Below are positions 1 through 8,274 of a stretch of 64,000 bases of DNA, piece by piece (position 1 is the stretch's first letter; every line of letters begins with the position of its first letter). This stretch comes from Herbiconiux sp. SALV-R1 (lineage in GTDB: Bacteria; Actinomycetota; Actinomycetes; Actinomycetales; Microbacteriaceae): assembly GCF_013113715.1 (NCBI RefSeq), contig NZ_CP053344.1, positions 2,294,001 through 2,358,000 on the forward strand. Reading direction: 5' to 3'. The notes beneath the pieces were generated by a model. It did not search any database, had not been told where the DNA came from, and saw only the letters and a program-made list of their open reading frames with translations. The position numbers were made by a program, and so were the translations under genes.

Positions 1-1
1 C

Positions 2-1006
2 AACTGGGACTACCGCTACACCTGGATCCGCGACGCCTCGCTCACCCTGAGCGCCCTCATGATCTACGGCTATGAGGCCGAGGCCGGTCACTGGCGCCGG
101 TGGCTCCTCCGCGCCATCGCGGGCGACCCCGCCGACATCCAGATCATGTACGGGCTCTCCGGCGAGCGCCACCTGCCCGAGTACGAGCTCGCCAGCCTCC
201 CCGGGTACCAGGGCTCCTCCCCCGTGCGCGTCGGCAACGACGCCTCCACGCAGTACCAGGGCGACATCTTCGGCGAGCTCATGATCGCCCTGCGCGAGGC
301 CCGGCGCATCGGCGTCGACGAAGACCAGTACTCCTGGCCGCTGCAGCGCTCCCTGCTGGGCTTCCTCGAGAAGACCTGGCAGCGGCCCGACAACGGCATC
401 TGGGAGATCCGCGGCCCGCAGCAGGCCTTCACCCACTCCCGGGCGATGATCTGGGCGGCGTTCGCCTGCGGGGTCGAGGCCGTCGAGCACTATGGTCTGC
501 CGGGTGATGCCGCGCGCTGGGCGGAGCTCCGCGACACCATCCGCGCCGAGATCGAGGAGCACGGCTACGACGCCGAGCGCAACACCTTCGTGCAGCATTA
601 CGGCGGCACGCAGGTCGACGCCTCGCTGCTGCTGCTCGGGCAGATCGGCTTCGTCGCCCCCGACGACCCACGGATGCTCGGCACGGTCGCACAGATCGAG
701 AAGGAGCTGCTGCGCGACGGCCTCCTCATGCGCTACCGCACCGAGACCGGTGTCGACGGGCTGGCCGGCGGCGAGCATCCGTTCCTCGCCTGCTCGTTCT
801 GGCTGGTGGGACAGTACGCGCACTCGGGCCGGCTCGACGACGCCCGCGCGCTGATGTCGAAGCTCGTGGCCCTCTCGAACGACGTGGGCCTGCTGTCGGA
901 GGAGTACGACGTCGAGGGCCGACGGCAGGCGGGCAACACACCGCAGGCGTTCTCGCACCTCGCGCTCGTGCGCGCCGCCGATGCGATCGCGCGCGCCTCG
1001 GCGTAG
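2..1006 (+). CDS. Glycoside hydrolase family 15 protein, 3' part (5' end outside window)
   Basis: The open frame enters from the left edge and shows 334 residues. The first visible residues, NWDYRYTWIRDAS, are the family signature of GH15 (glucoamylase / bacterial trehalase-like) enzymes, whose (alpha/alpha)6 barrel hydrolyses alpha-glucosidic bonds. About 80 residues further in comes GNDASTQYQGDIFGE, another conserved GH15 block that includes a substrate-cleft region. Near the C-terminus is LLSEEYD followed by GNTPQAFSH, the region of the catalytic base glutamate in this family. Family members are about 600 residues long, so roughly the N-terminal 45% is missing from the window. No secretion signal can be judged without the N-terminus. 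GH15 membership is firm; substrate (starch fragments, dextran or trehalose) is undecided. Confidence 0.9.
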   Translation, partial: NWDYRYTWIRDASLTLSALMIYGYEAEAGHWRRWLLRAIAGDPADIQIMYGLSGERHLPEYELASLPGYQGSSPVRVGNDASTQYQGDIFGELMIALREARRIGVDEDQYSWPLQRSLLGFLEKTWQRPDNGIWEIRGPQQAFTHSRAMIWAAFACGVEAVEHYGLPGDAARWAELRDTIRAEIEEHGYDAERNTFVQHYGGTQVDASLLLLGQIGFVAPDDPRMLGTVAQIEKELLRDGLLMRYRTETGVDGLAGGEHPFLACSFWLVGQYAHSGRLDDARALMSKLVALSNDVGLLSEEYDVEGRRQAGNTPQAFSHLALVRAADAIARASA

Positions 1007-1074
1007 GCGGGGGCTCTCCCGGGGGCGGCGCGCACGCTTTGCCGTGTCGTCGGCTGAGGTTTACGCTCGTACCG

Positions 1075-1569
1075 ATGCAGCCACTCACCGAGGCGGAGAT
1101 CCGCGGGTCGTTCACCAACATCAGCGAGCACGAGCTCGAGCGCATGGTGCTCCCCGGGCTCCACGAGATCGTGTGGGAAGACCGCGAGTTCCTCGGCTGG
1201 CGCGACCCGCACGCCATCCACCGCGGCTACATCGTGTTCTGGCGCGACGGCGAACCCGTCGGCATCCTGCTGAAGGCCGCGGGCTCGCGTTCGCGGCCCG
1301 GCATCGCGGCGATGTGCACCTTCTGCCGCACTCCCCTGCCGGGCGGCCAGGTGACGCTGTTCAGTGCGCCCCGCGCGGGTCAGGCGGGCTTCGACGGCTC
1401 GACGGTCGGCACCTACATCTGCAGCGACCTGGGCTGCTCGAACCTCATCAGGATCGTGCCGCCGAAGTCGGAGCTGCAGCCCGACCCCGACGCCGTCATC
1501 GCGCTGCGCGCCCACGGCCTGTCGACCCGGCTGAACTCCTTCACCGAGAACGTGTTGCGCGCGAGCTGA
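1075..1569 (+). CDS. FBP domain zinc-finger protein
   Basis: 164 residues from the ATG at 1075; in-frame upstream codons exist, but conserved-looking sequence starts at MQPLTEAEIR. It resembles the actinobacterial FBP-domain family (C-terminal treble-clef zinc finger, named after a fibronectin-binding/EF-G-binding protein). Zinc ligands are visible as CTFC near residue 80 and YICSDLGC near residue 115. In fusidic-acid-resistance relatives (FusB type) the treble clef contacts EF-G on the ribosome; whether this protein does so is inference. It ends with a basic, asparagine-containing segment typical of the family. It stands alone between the GH15 gene and a convergent membrane-protein gene. Confidence 0.75.
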   Translation: MQPLTEAEIRGSFTNISEHELERMVLPGLHEIVWEDREFLGWRDPHAIHRGYIVFWRDGEPVGILLKAAGSRSRPGIAAMCTFCRTPLPGGQVTLFSAPRAGQAGFDGSTVGTYICSDLGCSNLIRIVPPKSELQPDPDAVIALRAHGLSTRLNSFTENVLRAS

Positions 1570-1599
1570 GGCGGGTCGCACGCGCGGCCACCGCCTGTG

Positions 1600-2193
1600 T
1601 CAGCTCGCGAGCGCCGACAGCCCGAGCACCGCGATCCAGACGATGAACGCGAGATAGATGAGCCGCTCGCCGAAGCCGAAACCCCAGGCGAGGCTAGGGC
1701 TCCGTCGCGACACGAGCATGAGCACGGTGCCCACCACCCCGACCACTCCGCCGATCGTCGCGACGAGTCCGGCCGTTGCGAACCCCGCGTCGTGCAGCAT
1801 GCCGGCGGCCACGAACATGGCGGCGATGACGCCGCCGAAGGCCAGCACCGCGAGCAGGTTGTGCACCCGCCCGGTCGTCGTCGTGGCAGCATCCGGAGCG
1901 TCCATCGGGAAGAACGGGATGAGGATGCGCGCGGCAGCGAACACCGCGAGCAGCACGACGGTGGGCAGCGAGCCGGGCAGAGCGGCCACGGCCACGAGCG
2001 AGCCGATACCGGCGACGCCTGCGCTCAGCGCGGCGCTCGCGTACCCGGCCCGGAACCGGGTGATGCCGTAGCGGCTCACCGGGTCGCGCAGCGGCGAGAG
2101 CCCGGTGGGGAGGAGGTGGAGGGCGATCAGGCTGAGGGCCGTCACGGCGATCGCGACCAGCGCGACGAGCCCACCCCACTGCGTCGACGTCAT
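1600..2193 (-). CDS. DUF998 family membrane protein
   Basis: 197 residues, almost entirely hydrophobic with about six predicted membrane helices, the first at residues 5-30. The spacing of helices, the RDPVSRYG motif after helix 1 and the FPMDAP motif in the central loop match DUF998 integral membrane proteins. Their biochemical role is unknown. The gene is convergent with the FBP gene, leaving only 30 bases between the stops. No signal beyond the first helix, and no partner gene in the same orientation close by. Confidence 0.75.
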   Translation of the reverse strand: MTSTQWGGLVALVAIAVTALSLIALHLLPTGLSPLRDPVSRYGITRFRAGYASAALSAGVAGIGSLVAVAALPGSLPTVVLLAVFAAARILIPFFPMDAPDAATTTTGRVHNLLAVLAFGGVIAAMFVAAGMLHDAGFATAGLVATIGGVVGVVGTVLMLVSRRSPSLAWGFGFGERLIYLAFIVWIAVLGLSALAS

Positions 2194-2302
2194 GCCCCGA
2201 GCCTAACGAGCGGCTCGACGGCTCCGCGTCAGGCGGTCGGTGGATTGACCGACGCCGCGCGATCGGGCACTCGCGCTCACCACACGAGAGTGTCGGCGGG
2301 GA

Positions 2303-2539
2303 TCAGCCGTCGTTCTCGACGATGTCGTCGTCGTCGGTGGGTACCTCGGCGTCGTCGTTCTCGGGCTCGTCGGCGACCGTCGGGTCGACGCCCGAGGGCA
2401 CCGCGTCGGTGGTGGGGCCATTGCCGACCACGCCCTCGCCGTCGGGGTAGCCGGCGTAGTCGGGGTACTCGATGTCGCTGAGGTCGACGGGCTCGTTGCC
2501 GCCCTGCTCGGCGCTGCCCTGGTTGTTGCTGTCGGTCAT
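2303..2539 (-). CDS. Small acidic hypothetical protein
   Basis: 78 residues, very rich in Asp, Glu, Pro and Gly (DDAEVPTDDDDIVENDG at the C-terminus), with no hydrophobic core and no Cys. It is probably intrinsically disordered. The start MTDSNNQGSAEQGG is preceded by a GGA-rich Shine-Dalgarno (rc of tcctt just upstream). Such short acidic proteins are common in Microbacteriaceae and have no assigned function. Codon use is consistent with coding, but expression is unproven. Confidence 0.55.
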   Translation of the reverse strand: MTDSNNQGSAEQGGNEPVDLSDIEYPDYAGYPDGEGVVGNGPTTDAVPSGVDPTVADEPENDDAEVPTDDDDIVENDG

Positions 2540-2634
2540 GGGAGAGTCCTTCCGGTGGGACGGATGCGTACCCTCCCGAGTCTGCCCCGATCGCGTCGGG
2601 AGCGCCCCGGAAACAACAGAACCTCCGGAAACGC

Positions 2635-2664
2635 CAGAACCCCCGGCCGAAACCGGGGGTTCTG
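2635..2664 (-). terminator. Hairpin downstream of tRNA-Glu
   Basis: A 12-bp perfect stem (2635-2646 with 2653-2664, arm CAGAACCCCCGG) with a 6-base loop lies 8 bases beyond the 3' end of the minus-strand tRNA gene. There is no strong U tract, as is usual in high-GC actinobacteria. Best read as the tRNA transcription terminator. Confidence 0.65.
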
Positions 2665-2672
2665 TCGTGTTG

Positions 2673-2745
2673 TGACCCCAGCGGGATTTGAACCCGCGTT
2701 ACCGCCGTGAGAGGGCGACGTCCTAGGCCGCTAAACGATGGGGCC
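2673..2745 (-). tRNA. tRNA-Glu (anticodon CTC)
   Basis: Reading the minus strand gives a 73-nt cloverleaf. The acceptor stem GGCCCCA pairs with TGGGGTC plus discriminator A, the D-arm contains TTTAGCGGCCTAGGA, the anticodon loop is CCTCTCACG with anticodon CTC, and the T-arm is GCGGG-TTCAAAT-CCCGC. CCA is not encoded. No integrase or attachment duplicate is seen next to it. Confidence 0.95.
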
Positions 2746-2799
2746 GTTTTTGCAACTCAACGAGTATGCCACAGGGCCTGGAACGATTCCAAATCGAGC

Positions 2800-3717
2800 T
2801 CAGGCGAGCACGCGCAGCGCGCCCGGCACGAGCTCGACGGTGAGCGGGAGCTCGCCGAACCGCTCACCGTCGGCGTAGCCGACGATGTCGGAGGCAGCGA
2901 CCGAGACCGTGCGCCCCCGGCGGAACTCCACCACCGGCAGACCCACGTGGGTTCCCGAGAACACCTTCGGGAAGAGTCTGATGAAGCGCAGCCTCGACAC
3001 CGGTTTCACGATGAACACGTCGAGCAGGCCGTCGTCGAGCCGGGCGTCGGGGGCGATGCGCATGCCGCCGCCGATGGTGGTGTTGTTCGCCACCGACAGC
3101 AGGCACGAGTCGACCTCGACGGTCTCGCCGTCGATGACGAGCGTGTAGCGGCGCGACTTCAGGGTGATGAGCTCGGCCACCAGCGCCAGCACGTAGCGCG
3201 AGGCGCCCTTCGGGAAGCGCAGCCCGTTGGCGCGCTCGTTCACGCGGGCGTCGAAGCCCGCCGAGAGCACCCCGGCGAACCAGCGCGGCTCGTCGAGCGC
3301 CTCGCCCGACACCCGCGCCGCATCGACCGTGCGGGGTCCCGAATCGAGGGCCGCGAGCAGGTGGGTGATCGCGGCGTCGATGTCGCCCGTCGGCACACCC
3401 ACCGCTCCCGCGAAGTCGTTGCCCGTTCCGGCGGGGATGATGCCGAGCGGCACCGAGGTGCCGGCCACGAGGTTCACGCCGAGGTTGACCATGCCGTCGC
3501 CGCCCACGACCACCAAGGCGTCGGCGGGCCGAGCCGTGTCGGAGACCGCCGCGCGCGCGATGCGCACCAGGCCGTCGAAGTCGGGGGCGCTGAGCGGAAC
3601 CGCGTCGTGACCGCCCGCCCGAAGGGCGGCGACCACCGCAGGCCCGACGTGACGGGTGGCGCCGAAAGACGCGTTCGGGTTGATCGCCACGATGATCCGC
3701 TTCGGAGGGGAGCCCAT
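2800..3717 (-). CDS. Diacylglycerol/lipid kinase family protein
   Basis: 305 residues. Signature motifs of the DAGK catalytic domain are near the N-terminus: NPNASFG (about residue 14), GGDGMVN (about residue 73) and GTGNDFAG (about residue 96), which bind ATP and phosphate. The C-terminal beta domain carries the conserved DDGLLDVF segment. The family phosphorylates diacylglycerol or related lipids (YegS/DgkB/BmrU-type); in actinobacteria several paralogues act in phospholipid turnover and lipid substrate is not predictable from sequence. ATG start at 3717. It is divergent from the MBL-fold gene. Confidence 0.88.
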   Translation of the reverse strand: MGSPPKRIIVAINPNASFGATRHVGPAVVAALRAGGHDAVPLSAPDFDGLVRIARAAVSDTARPADALVVVGGDGMVNLGVNLVAGTSVPLGIIPAGTGNDFAGAVGVPTGDIDAAITHLLAALDSGPRTVDAARVSGEALDEPRWFAGVLSAGFDARVNERANGLRFPKGASRYVLALVAELITLKSRRYTLVIDGETVEVDSCLLSVANNTTIGGGMRIAPDARLDDGLLDVFIVKPVSRLRFIRLFPKVFSGTHVGLPVVEFRRGRTVSVAASDIVGYADGERFGELPLTVELVPGALRVLA

Positions 3718-3807
3718 AGCGGTCGATTATCCCGTATCGATCTCGGGCCAGGCGCCGCCGCTGCGCCACGTTGCGCGAGAGTGCGCCGCGGTGTTGAGTC
3801 GAACATC

Positions 3808-4446
3808 ATGAGACTCACGAAATTCGAGCACGCAGCCCTCCTTCTCGAGCAGTCGGGCAAGAAGCTCTTCGTCGATCCCGGCTCGTTCACCACCCCGATC
3901 ACGGATGCTGCGAACACCGTCGCCGTCGTCATCACCCACGAGCACCCCGACCACTGGACCCCCGACCAGCTGCGCCGCATTCTCGAGGCCTCCCCCGACG
4001 CCGTGGTGTTCGGGCCTGAGGGCGTGGTGCGGGCCGCCTCCGACTTCGCCGTCACGCGCGTCGACCCGGGCGACTCGGTCGAGGTCGGGCCCTACTCGCT
4101 GCGCTTCTTCGGCGGGCGGCACGCCGTCATCCACTCCTCCATCCCGGTCATCGACAACGTGGGGGTGCTGGTGAACGACACGCTGTACTACCCGGGCGAC
4201 TCCTGGGCGGTGCCCGAGGAGGTCGAGGTCGACACCCTCGCCGTTCCCGCGGGCGCACCGTGGATGAAGATCGCCGAGGCGATGGACTACGTGCTCGAGG
4301 TGAAGCCGAAGCGCGCCTTCGGCACCCACGAGATGGTGCTCTCGGTGGCCGGCAAGTCGATGGCGGCCGACCGCCTGGGCTGGGCCGCCGCACAGGGGGG
4401 CGGCGAGTTCTTCAACCTGCAGCCGGGCGACTCGCTCGACCTGTAG
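3808..4446 (+). CDS. MBL-fold metal-dependent hydrolase
   Basis: 212 residues from the ATG at 3808. The beta-lactamase-fold metal motif HEHPDH is at about residues 39-44; further ligands are the Asp in YYPGDSW and the His in GTHEMVL. It resembles the compact UPF0173/UlaG-like branch of hydrolases and not beta-lactamases. The in-frame open sequence continuing upstream over the tRNA and lipid-kinase gene is antisense coincidence. Its stop codon abuts the stop codon of the convergent FAD oxidoreductase gene with no base between them. Confidence 0.82.
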   Translation: MRLTKFEHAALLLEQSGKKLFVDPGSFTTPITDAANTVAVVITHEHPDHWTPDQLRRILEASPDAVVFGPEGVVRAASDFAVTRVDPGDSVEVGPYSLRFFGGRHAVIHSSIPVIDNVGVLVNDTLYYPGDSWAVPEEVEVDTLAVPAGAPWMKIAEAMDYVLEVKPKRAFGTHEMVLSVAGKSMAADRLGWAAAQGGGEFFNLQPGDSLDL

Positions 4447-5901
4447 TCACGGCGAGAGCCGCGGCACCTCGCCCACCCCGAACACGTCGCGCAGAGCCGC
4501 CCGCGCCGCCCCGAACCCCGCCATCCCGTGCACGCCGGGGCCGGGGCTCGTGCTCGACGAGCAGAGGTACACCCCGGCGAGCGGCGTGCGCCACGGCGTC
4601 GGCGACAGCACCGGCCGTGCCAGCAGCTGCCCGAAGCTGGCCGCGCCCGAGGAGATGTCGCCGCCTAGGTAATTCGCGTCGTACGCCTCGTACCCCGTGG
4701 CGGTGATCGCCGCCGACGCCACCACCCGGTCGCGGAAACCCGGCGCGTACTCCTCGATGCGCGCGGTGACGACTTCGGTCATGTCGCGCTGCGACCCCTG
4801 CGGCACGTGCGTGTACGCCCACAGCACCTCGTGGCCCGCCGGCGCACGCCCCCGGTCGACCACCCCGGGTTGCGCGACCAGCACGTACGGACGCTCGGGG
4901 TGCCGCCCCGCGGCCACCAGCCGTTCGGCCCGGTCGATCTCCACCGCACTGCCCCCGAGGTGCACCGTGCCCGAGCGCCCGACCTCGGGGTTCGCCCACG
5001 GCACGGGCCCGTCGAGCACGAAGTCGACCTTCGACGCGGCGTCACCGTAGCGGAACCGTTCGAGCGCCCGACGGTACCGTGCCGGCAGCGTCTCCCCCGC
5101 CATACCGAGGAGCGCTCGCGGCGTGACGTCGAGCAGCACCGCCCGCGCTTCGGGCAGCTCCTCCAGCGAACGGATGCGCGCATCCGTCACGACCTCACCC
5201 CCGTGCGCCTCGAGGTCGGCCACCAGGGCCCCCACGATCGCCCGCGACCCGCCGATCGGCACCGGCCAGCCGCCGCTGCCGTGCGCCAGCGCGGTGAGCA
5301 GCACGCCGGCGCTGCGCCCGCCGAACGAGCTCACCGGCTGGATGGCGTGCGCGCTCGCCCCGGCGAGGAGCGCAGCGGCCCTCTCGGTGCGGAAGCCCGC
5401 AGCGAGCGACCGGGTTGAAGCGAGCACGGCGAGCCCGAGCCGCGCCATCGCGACCGGATGCCGAGGCACCGACACGATGGGCGAGAGCGCGCTCTCGACG
5501 ACGGCGTCGAGGGAGCCGACGAGCGGCGCGAAGAGGCGCCGCCAGGCGGGCCCGTCGACGCCCAGGCCCTCGGCCGTGCGCCCGAGGTCGTGGTGGGCGA
5601 GGGCCGCGCGGCCGCCGCTCAGCACGTGGGCGTAGGAGATCTCGGGGATGCCGAGCTCGATGCGCTCCCGCAGCCCGAACGCGGTGAAGAAGGGCGAGGC
5701 GAGCGCCATCGGGTGCACGGCCGAGCAGACGTCGTGCAGGTGACCGGGGAGGGTGAGCTCGGCGGTGCGCGCCCCGCCGCCCGGGGTGGCCGCCGCCTCG
5801 AACACCCGCACCGACAGCCCGGCGCGCGCCATCGTCACCGCGGCGGCGAGCCCGTTCGGCCCGCTGCCCACCACCGCGACGTCGACCGCATCCGTGCCCA
5901 T
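4447..5901 (-). CDS. Phytoene-desaturase-like NAD(P)/FAD-dependent oxidoreductase
   Basis: 484 residues. An N-terminal Rossmann dinucleotide motif GSGPNGLAAAVTMARAG (residues 12-28) is followed by the FEAAATPGGGARTAE motif typical of the COG1233 phytoene dehydrogenase/amine-oxidase fold. The C-terminus has the second FAD contact (GPGVHGMAGFGAAR). The protein is shorter than carotenoid desaturases and lacks carotenoid genes as neighbours, so it is likely one of the actinobacterial NAD(P)/FAD oxidoreductases of unknown substrate (pyridine nucleotide-disulphide oxidoreductase domain 2-like). ATG at 5901; divergent from the acyl-CoA synthetase. Confidence 0.8.
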   Translation of the reverse strand: MGTDAVDVAVVGSGPNGLAAAVTMARAGLSVRVFEAAATPGGGARTAELTLPGHLHDVCSAVHPMALASPFFTAFGLRERIELGIPEISYAHVLSGGRAALAHHDLGRTAEGLGVDGPAWRRLFAPLVGSLDAVVESALSPIVSVPRHPVAMARLGLAVLASTRSLAAGFRTERAAALLAGASAHAIQPVSSFGGRSAGVLLTALAHGSGGWPVPIGGSRAIVGALVADLEAHGGEVVTDARIRSLEELPEARAVLLDVTPRALLGMAGETLPARYRRALERFRYGDAASKVDFVLDGPVPWANPEVGRSGTVHLGGSAVEIDRAERLVAAGRHPERPYVLVAQPGVVDRGRAPAGHEVLWAYTHVPQGSQRDMTEVVTARIEEYAPGFRDRVVASAAITATGYEAYDANYLGGDISSGAASFGQLLARPVLSPTPWRTPLAGVYLCSSSTSPGPGVHGMAGFGAARAALRDVFGVGEVPRLSP

Positions 5902-6001
5902 GCCGCAAGACTAGCCAGGCGCGGCGCGCGGTGTTTCGGAATGGCCCTGACGTCGGTGACGGTTGTATATCTGGATGCAGGCTGGACGAGAACGAGGACT
6001 G

Positions 6002-7678
6002 ATGAGCATCCCGAACACCGACTACGACACCTCCGCGTTCCGCGAGGTGTTCGAGCAGCACTTCACCTGGGCGTCGGCGGTCGAGCGCAACGTGCACCGG
6101 TACGCGAACCGCACGGCGATCACCGACTCCGTCACGGGCGAGTCGTGGAGCTACCGGCAGCTCGGCGAGGTGACCGGGGCGCTCGTCGCCGGTCTCGCCG
6201 AGCGCGGCGTCGGGGTGGGCGACGTGGTGGGGTACCAGCTCATCAACCGGCCCGAGTTCGCCTTCCTCTACGTGGCGGCGCAGGGCCTCCGGGCGGTCTC
6301 GTCGCCGATGAACTTCAGGCTCGCCCCCGCCGAGACGGCGCACATCCTCGACCAGTCGCGACCGACGATCTTCGTCTACGAGACCGCGCTCGCCGAGCAG
6401 GTGCGCACGGCGCTCGAGCTCGCCGGGCACGCGCCCAAGGTGCTCGTGGCGGTCGGCGACCCGGGTGCCGACGGTCTCCTCCCGGGCGCCGTCCCCTTCG
6501 CCGAGCTGCTCGTCGAGGGCGCGCCGAGCTTCCGCGCGCCGGAGGGCGCGACGGTGTGGGACGAGACCTCGCGGCTCTACACCTCGGGCACGACCGGCAT
6601 GCCGAAGGCCGTTCCGCTCACCAGCCTCAACGAGACGCTGAGCGCCCACGACGCCATCATGCACTTCCCGCTCGGCCCCACCGACAAGACCCTGAACATG
6701 TCGCCCTGGTTCCACCGCGGCGGCAACTACTGCGCCGGGCCGAACACCGCGTTCTACGTCGGCTCGGAGGTCGTGACCCTCCCCCAGTTCGAGCCGGGTC
6801 TCGTGCTCGACCTCATCGAGCGCCACCGTCTCAGCTACGTCATCGGCGCACCGACGAACCTGGAACGGCTCGCGGATGCGCAGGAGGCCTCGCCGCGCGA
6901 CCTGAGCTCCCTCTCGGGCATCGTGACGATGGGCGCTCCGCTCGACCGCGCCGCCGCCCTGCGCTACCAGAGCACCCTCACCCCGCGCATCGCGAACGGG
7001 TACGGCACCACCGAGGCGTTCTGGAACACCTACCTCCGCCCCGAAGACCTGCCCGACGCGGCCGGCGCCGCCGGACGCGCCTGCCTCGACGACGACGTGG
7101 CGGTGGTGAAGGTCTACGACGACCGCTTCGCCGCCCCCGACGACCTCGTCGCGAAAGACGGCACCGAGGTCGGCGAGGTCATCATGCGGAGCGTCAAGAG
7201 CGGGTACGGCTACGTCGACAACCCCGAGGAGCAGGCGAAGAAGTTCCGTGACGGCTGGATGTACCCCGGCGACCTCGCCACCTGGAACGACGACGAGATC
7301 GTCACGATCATCGGGCGCAAGGACGACATGATCATCTCTGGGGGCGAGAACGTGCATCCGGTGCAGGTGGAGGAGGCCCTCGCCGGGCATCCCGACGTGG
7401 CCGACAGCATCGTCACCGGGCTCGCCGACCCCGAGTGGGGCGAGGTCGTCGTCGCCTACGTGAAGCCGCGCGAGGGGCGCCTCGGCGACGCCGACGCGGC
7501 TGCTGCCGAGCTCGACCGCTACTGCCGTGAGAGCATCACGCTCGCGCGGTTCAAGCGGCCGCGCCGCTACGCCTTCGTCGACGAGCTGCCCTACACGGCG
7601 ACCGGCAAGAAGCAGCACTTCGTGATGAAGCAGCAGGCGCCGGCGGATGCGGCGGCCGGCCTGTTCCACACCCCCTGA
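6002..7678 (+). CDS. Fatty-acyl-CoA synthetase (AMP-forming)
   Basis: 558 residues from ATG 6002, preceded by a GAGGA ribosome-binding site; the TTG at 5963 is a less likely alternative. Adenylate-forming motifs are in order: YTSGTTGMPK (P-loop, about residue 197), GYGTTEAFW (about residue 335), the hinge Asp in YPGDLATW, and the catalytic lysine in ATGKKQHF near the C-terminus. The enzyme activates a carboxylic acid as acyl-AMP and transfers it to CoA. The acid is probably medium/long chain, but this is not decided by sequence. It is monocistronic; a GC hairpin follows. Confidence 0.88.
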   Translation: MSIPNTDYDTSAFREVFEQHFTWASAVERNVHRYANRTAITDSVTGESWSYRQLGEVTGALVAGLAERGVGVGDVVGYQLINRPEFAFLYVAAQGLRAVSSPMNFRLAPAETAHILDQSRPTIFVYETALAEQVRTALELAGHAPKVLVAVGDPGADGLLPGAVPFAELLVEGAPSFRAPEGATVWDETSRLYTSGTTGMPKAVPLTSLNETLSAHDAIMHFPLGPTDKTLNMSPWFHRGGNYCAGPNTAFYVGSEVVTLPQFEPGLVLDLIERHRLSYVIGAPTNLERLADAQEASPRDLSSLSGIVTMGAPLDRAAALRYQSTLTPRIANGYGTTEAFWNTYLRPEDLPDAAGAAGRACLDDDVAVVKVYDDRFAAPDDLVAKDGTEVGEVIMRSVKSGYGYVDNPEEQAKKFRDGWMYPGDLATWNDDEIVTIIGRKDDMIISGGENVHPVQVEEALAGHPDVADSIVTGLADPEWGEVVVAYVKPREGRLGDADAAAAELDRYCRESITLARFKRPRRYAFVDELPYTATGKKQHFVMKQQAPADAAAGLFHTP

Positions 7679-7691
7679 GCTGCGGTGCGCG

Positions 7692-7712
7692 GCCCCGATG
7701 AACGTTCGGGGC
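7692..7712 (+). terminator. GC-rich hairpin after the acyl-CoA synthetase
   Basis: 7-bp stem GCCCCGA/TCGGGGC around loop TGAACGT, 14 bases after the stop codon. The palindromic GAACGTTC in the loop could instead be part of a promoter or operator for the following sigma-factor gene. Confidence 0.4.
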
Positions 7713-7767
7713 GGGCCGTTCGTTGTACCGGGTGAAGCATCCTGCACGACAGCGGAGGGAGGGCGAG

Positions 7768-8274
7768 GTGTCCGACGACCAGGCGGCGCTGCTGCGCGCC
7801 ATCCACGACGTGCACGGGCCGGCGCTCCTCCGCTACGCGCTGCGGCTCACCCACGACCCGGAGCTCGCCCAAGACCTCGTGCAGGAGGCGCTGCTGCGCG
7901 CCTGGAAGAAACCCTCGGTGCTCGAGCAGGACGACGAGGCGGTGCGCTCCTGGCTCTACACCGTCACCCGCAACCTCGTCATCGACGACCGCAGGAGCGC
8001 CCGCCACAACCGCGAGTTCAGCACCGACGAGCTGCCCGAGCGCCCCGTGCACGACGAGACCGACGCGGTGCTCGACCGCTGGCTGCTCTCGGATGCGCTG
8101 CTCGCGCTCTCGCCCGAGCACCGCTCGACCATCGTGAACTCGTACTACCTCGGTCACACCGCGGTCGAGATCGCCGCGCAGGAGAACGTGCCCGTCGGCA
8201 CGGTGCGCTCCCGCGCCCACTACGCCCTGCGCGCCCTGCGGCTGGCGTTGCAGGAGAGAGGGGTGACCAGGTGA
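7768..8274 (+). CDS. sigL: ECF RNA polymerase sigma factor, SigL-like
   Basis: 168 residues from GTG 7768, chosen because GGAGGGAGGG lies just upstream; an earlier in-frame GTG is possible. The sigma-70 region 2 is visible as DPELAQDLVQEALLRAWKK with the promoter-melting segment RSWLYTVTRNLVIDDRRSAR. Region 4 (HTH, -35 recognition) is LSPEHRSTIVNSYYLGHTAVEIAAQENVPVGTVRSR, in shorter parts. The stop overlaps the start of an anti-sigma factor gene (GTGA), the classic arrangement. Both proteins look like the actinobacterial SigL/RslA pair, where the sigma factor controls cell-envelope and secreted-protein genes. Autoregulation is expected but no clear -35/-10 could be assigned. Confidence 0.85.
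   Translation: MSDDQAALLRAIHDVHGPALLRYALRLTHDPELAQDLVQEALLRAWKKPSVLEQDDEAVRSWLYTVTRNLVIDDRRSARHNREFSTDELPERPVHDETDAVLDRWLLSDALLALSPEHRSTIVNSYYLGHTAVEIAAQENVPVGTVRSRAHYALRALRLALQERGVTR

Noticed and set aside
2673-2745. tRNA-Glu as an integration site of a mobile island
   Set aside because: No integrase nearby and no duplicate of the tRNA 3' end seen in the window.
2707-3807. In-frame upstream extension of the MBL-fold protein across the tRNA and lipid kinase
   Set aside because: It is antisense to the lipid kinase and overlaps the tRNA; the ATG at 3808 begins the conserved domain.
5195-7747. Long minus-strand open frame (about 850 codons) over the acyl-CoA synthetase and FAD oxidoreductase genes
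   Set aside because: High-GC antisense shadow: no domains, His/Arg/Gly-rich composition, and it covers two well-recognised genes.
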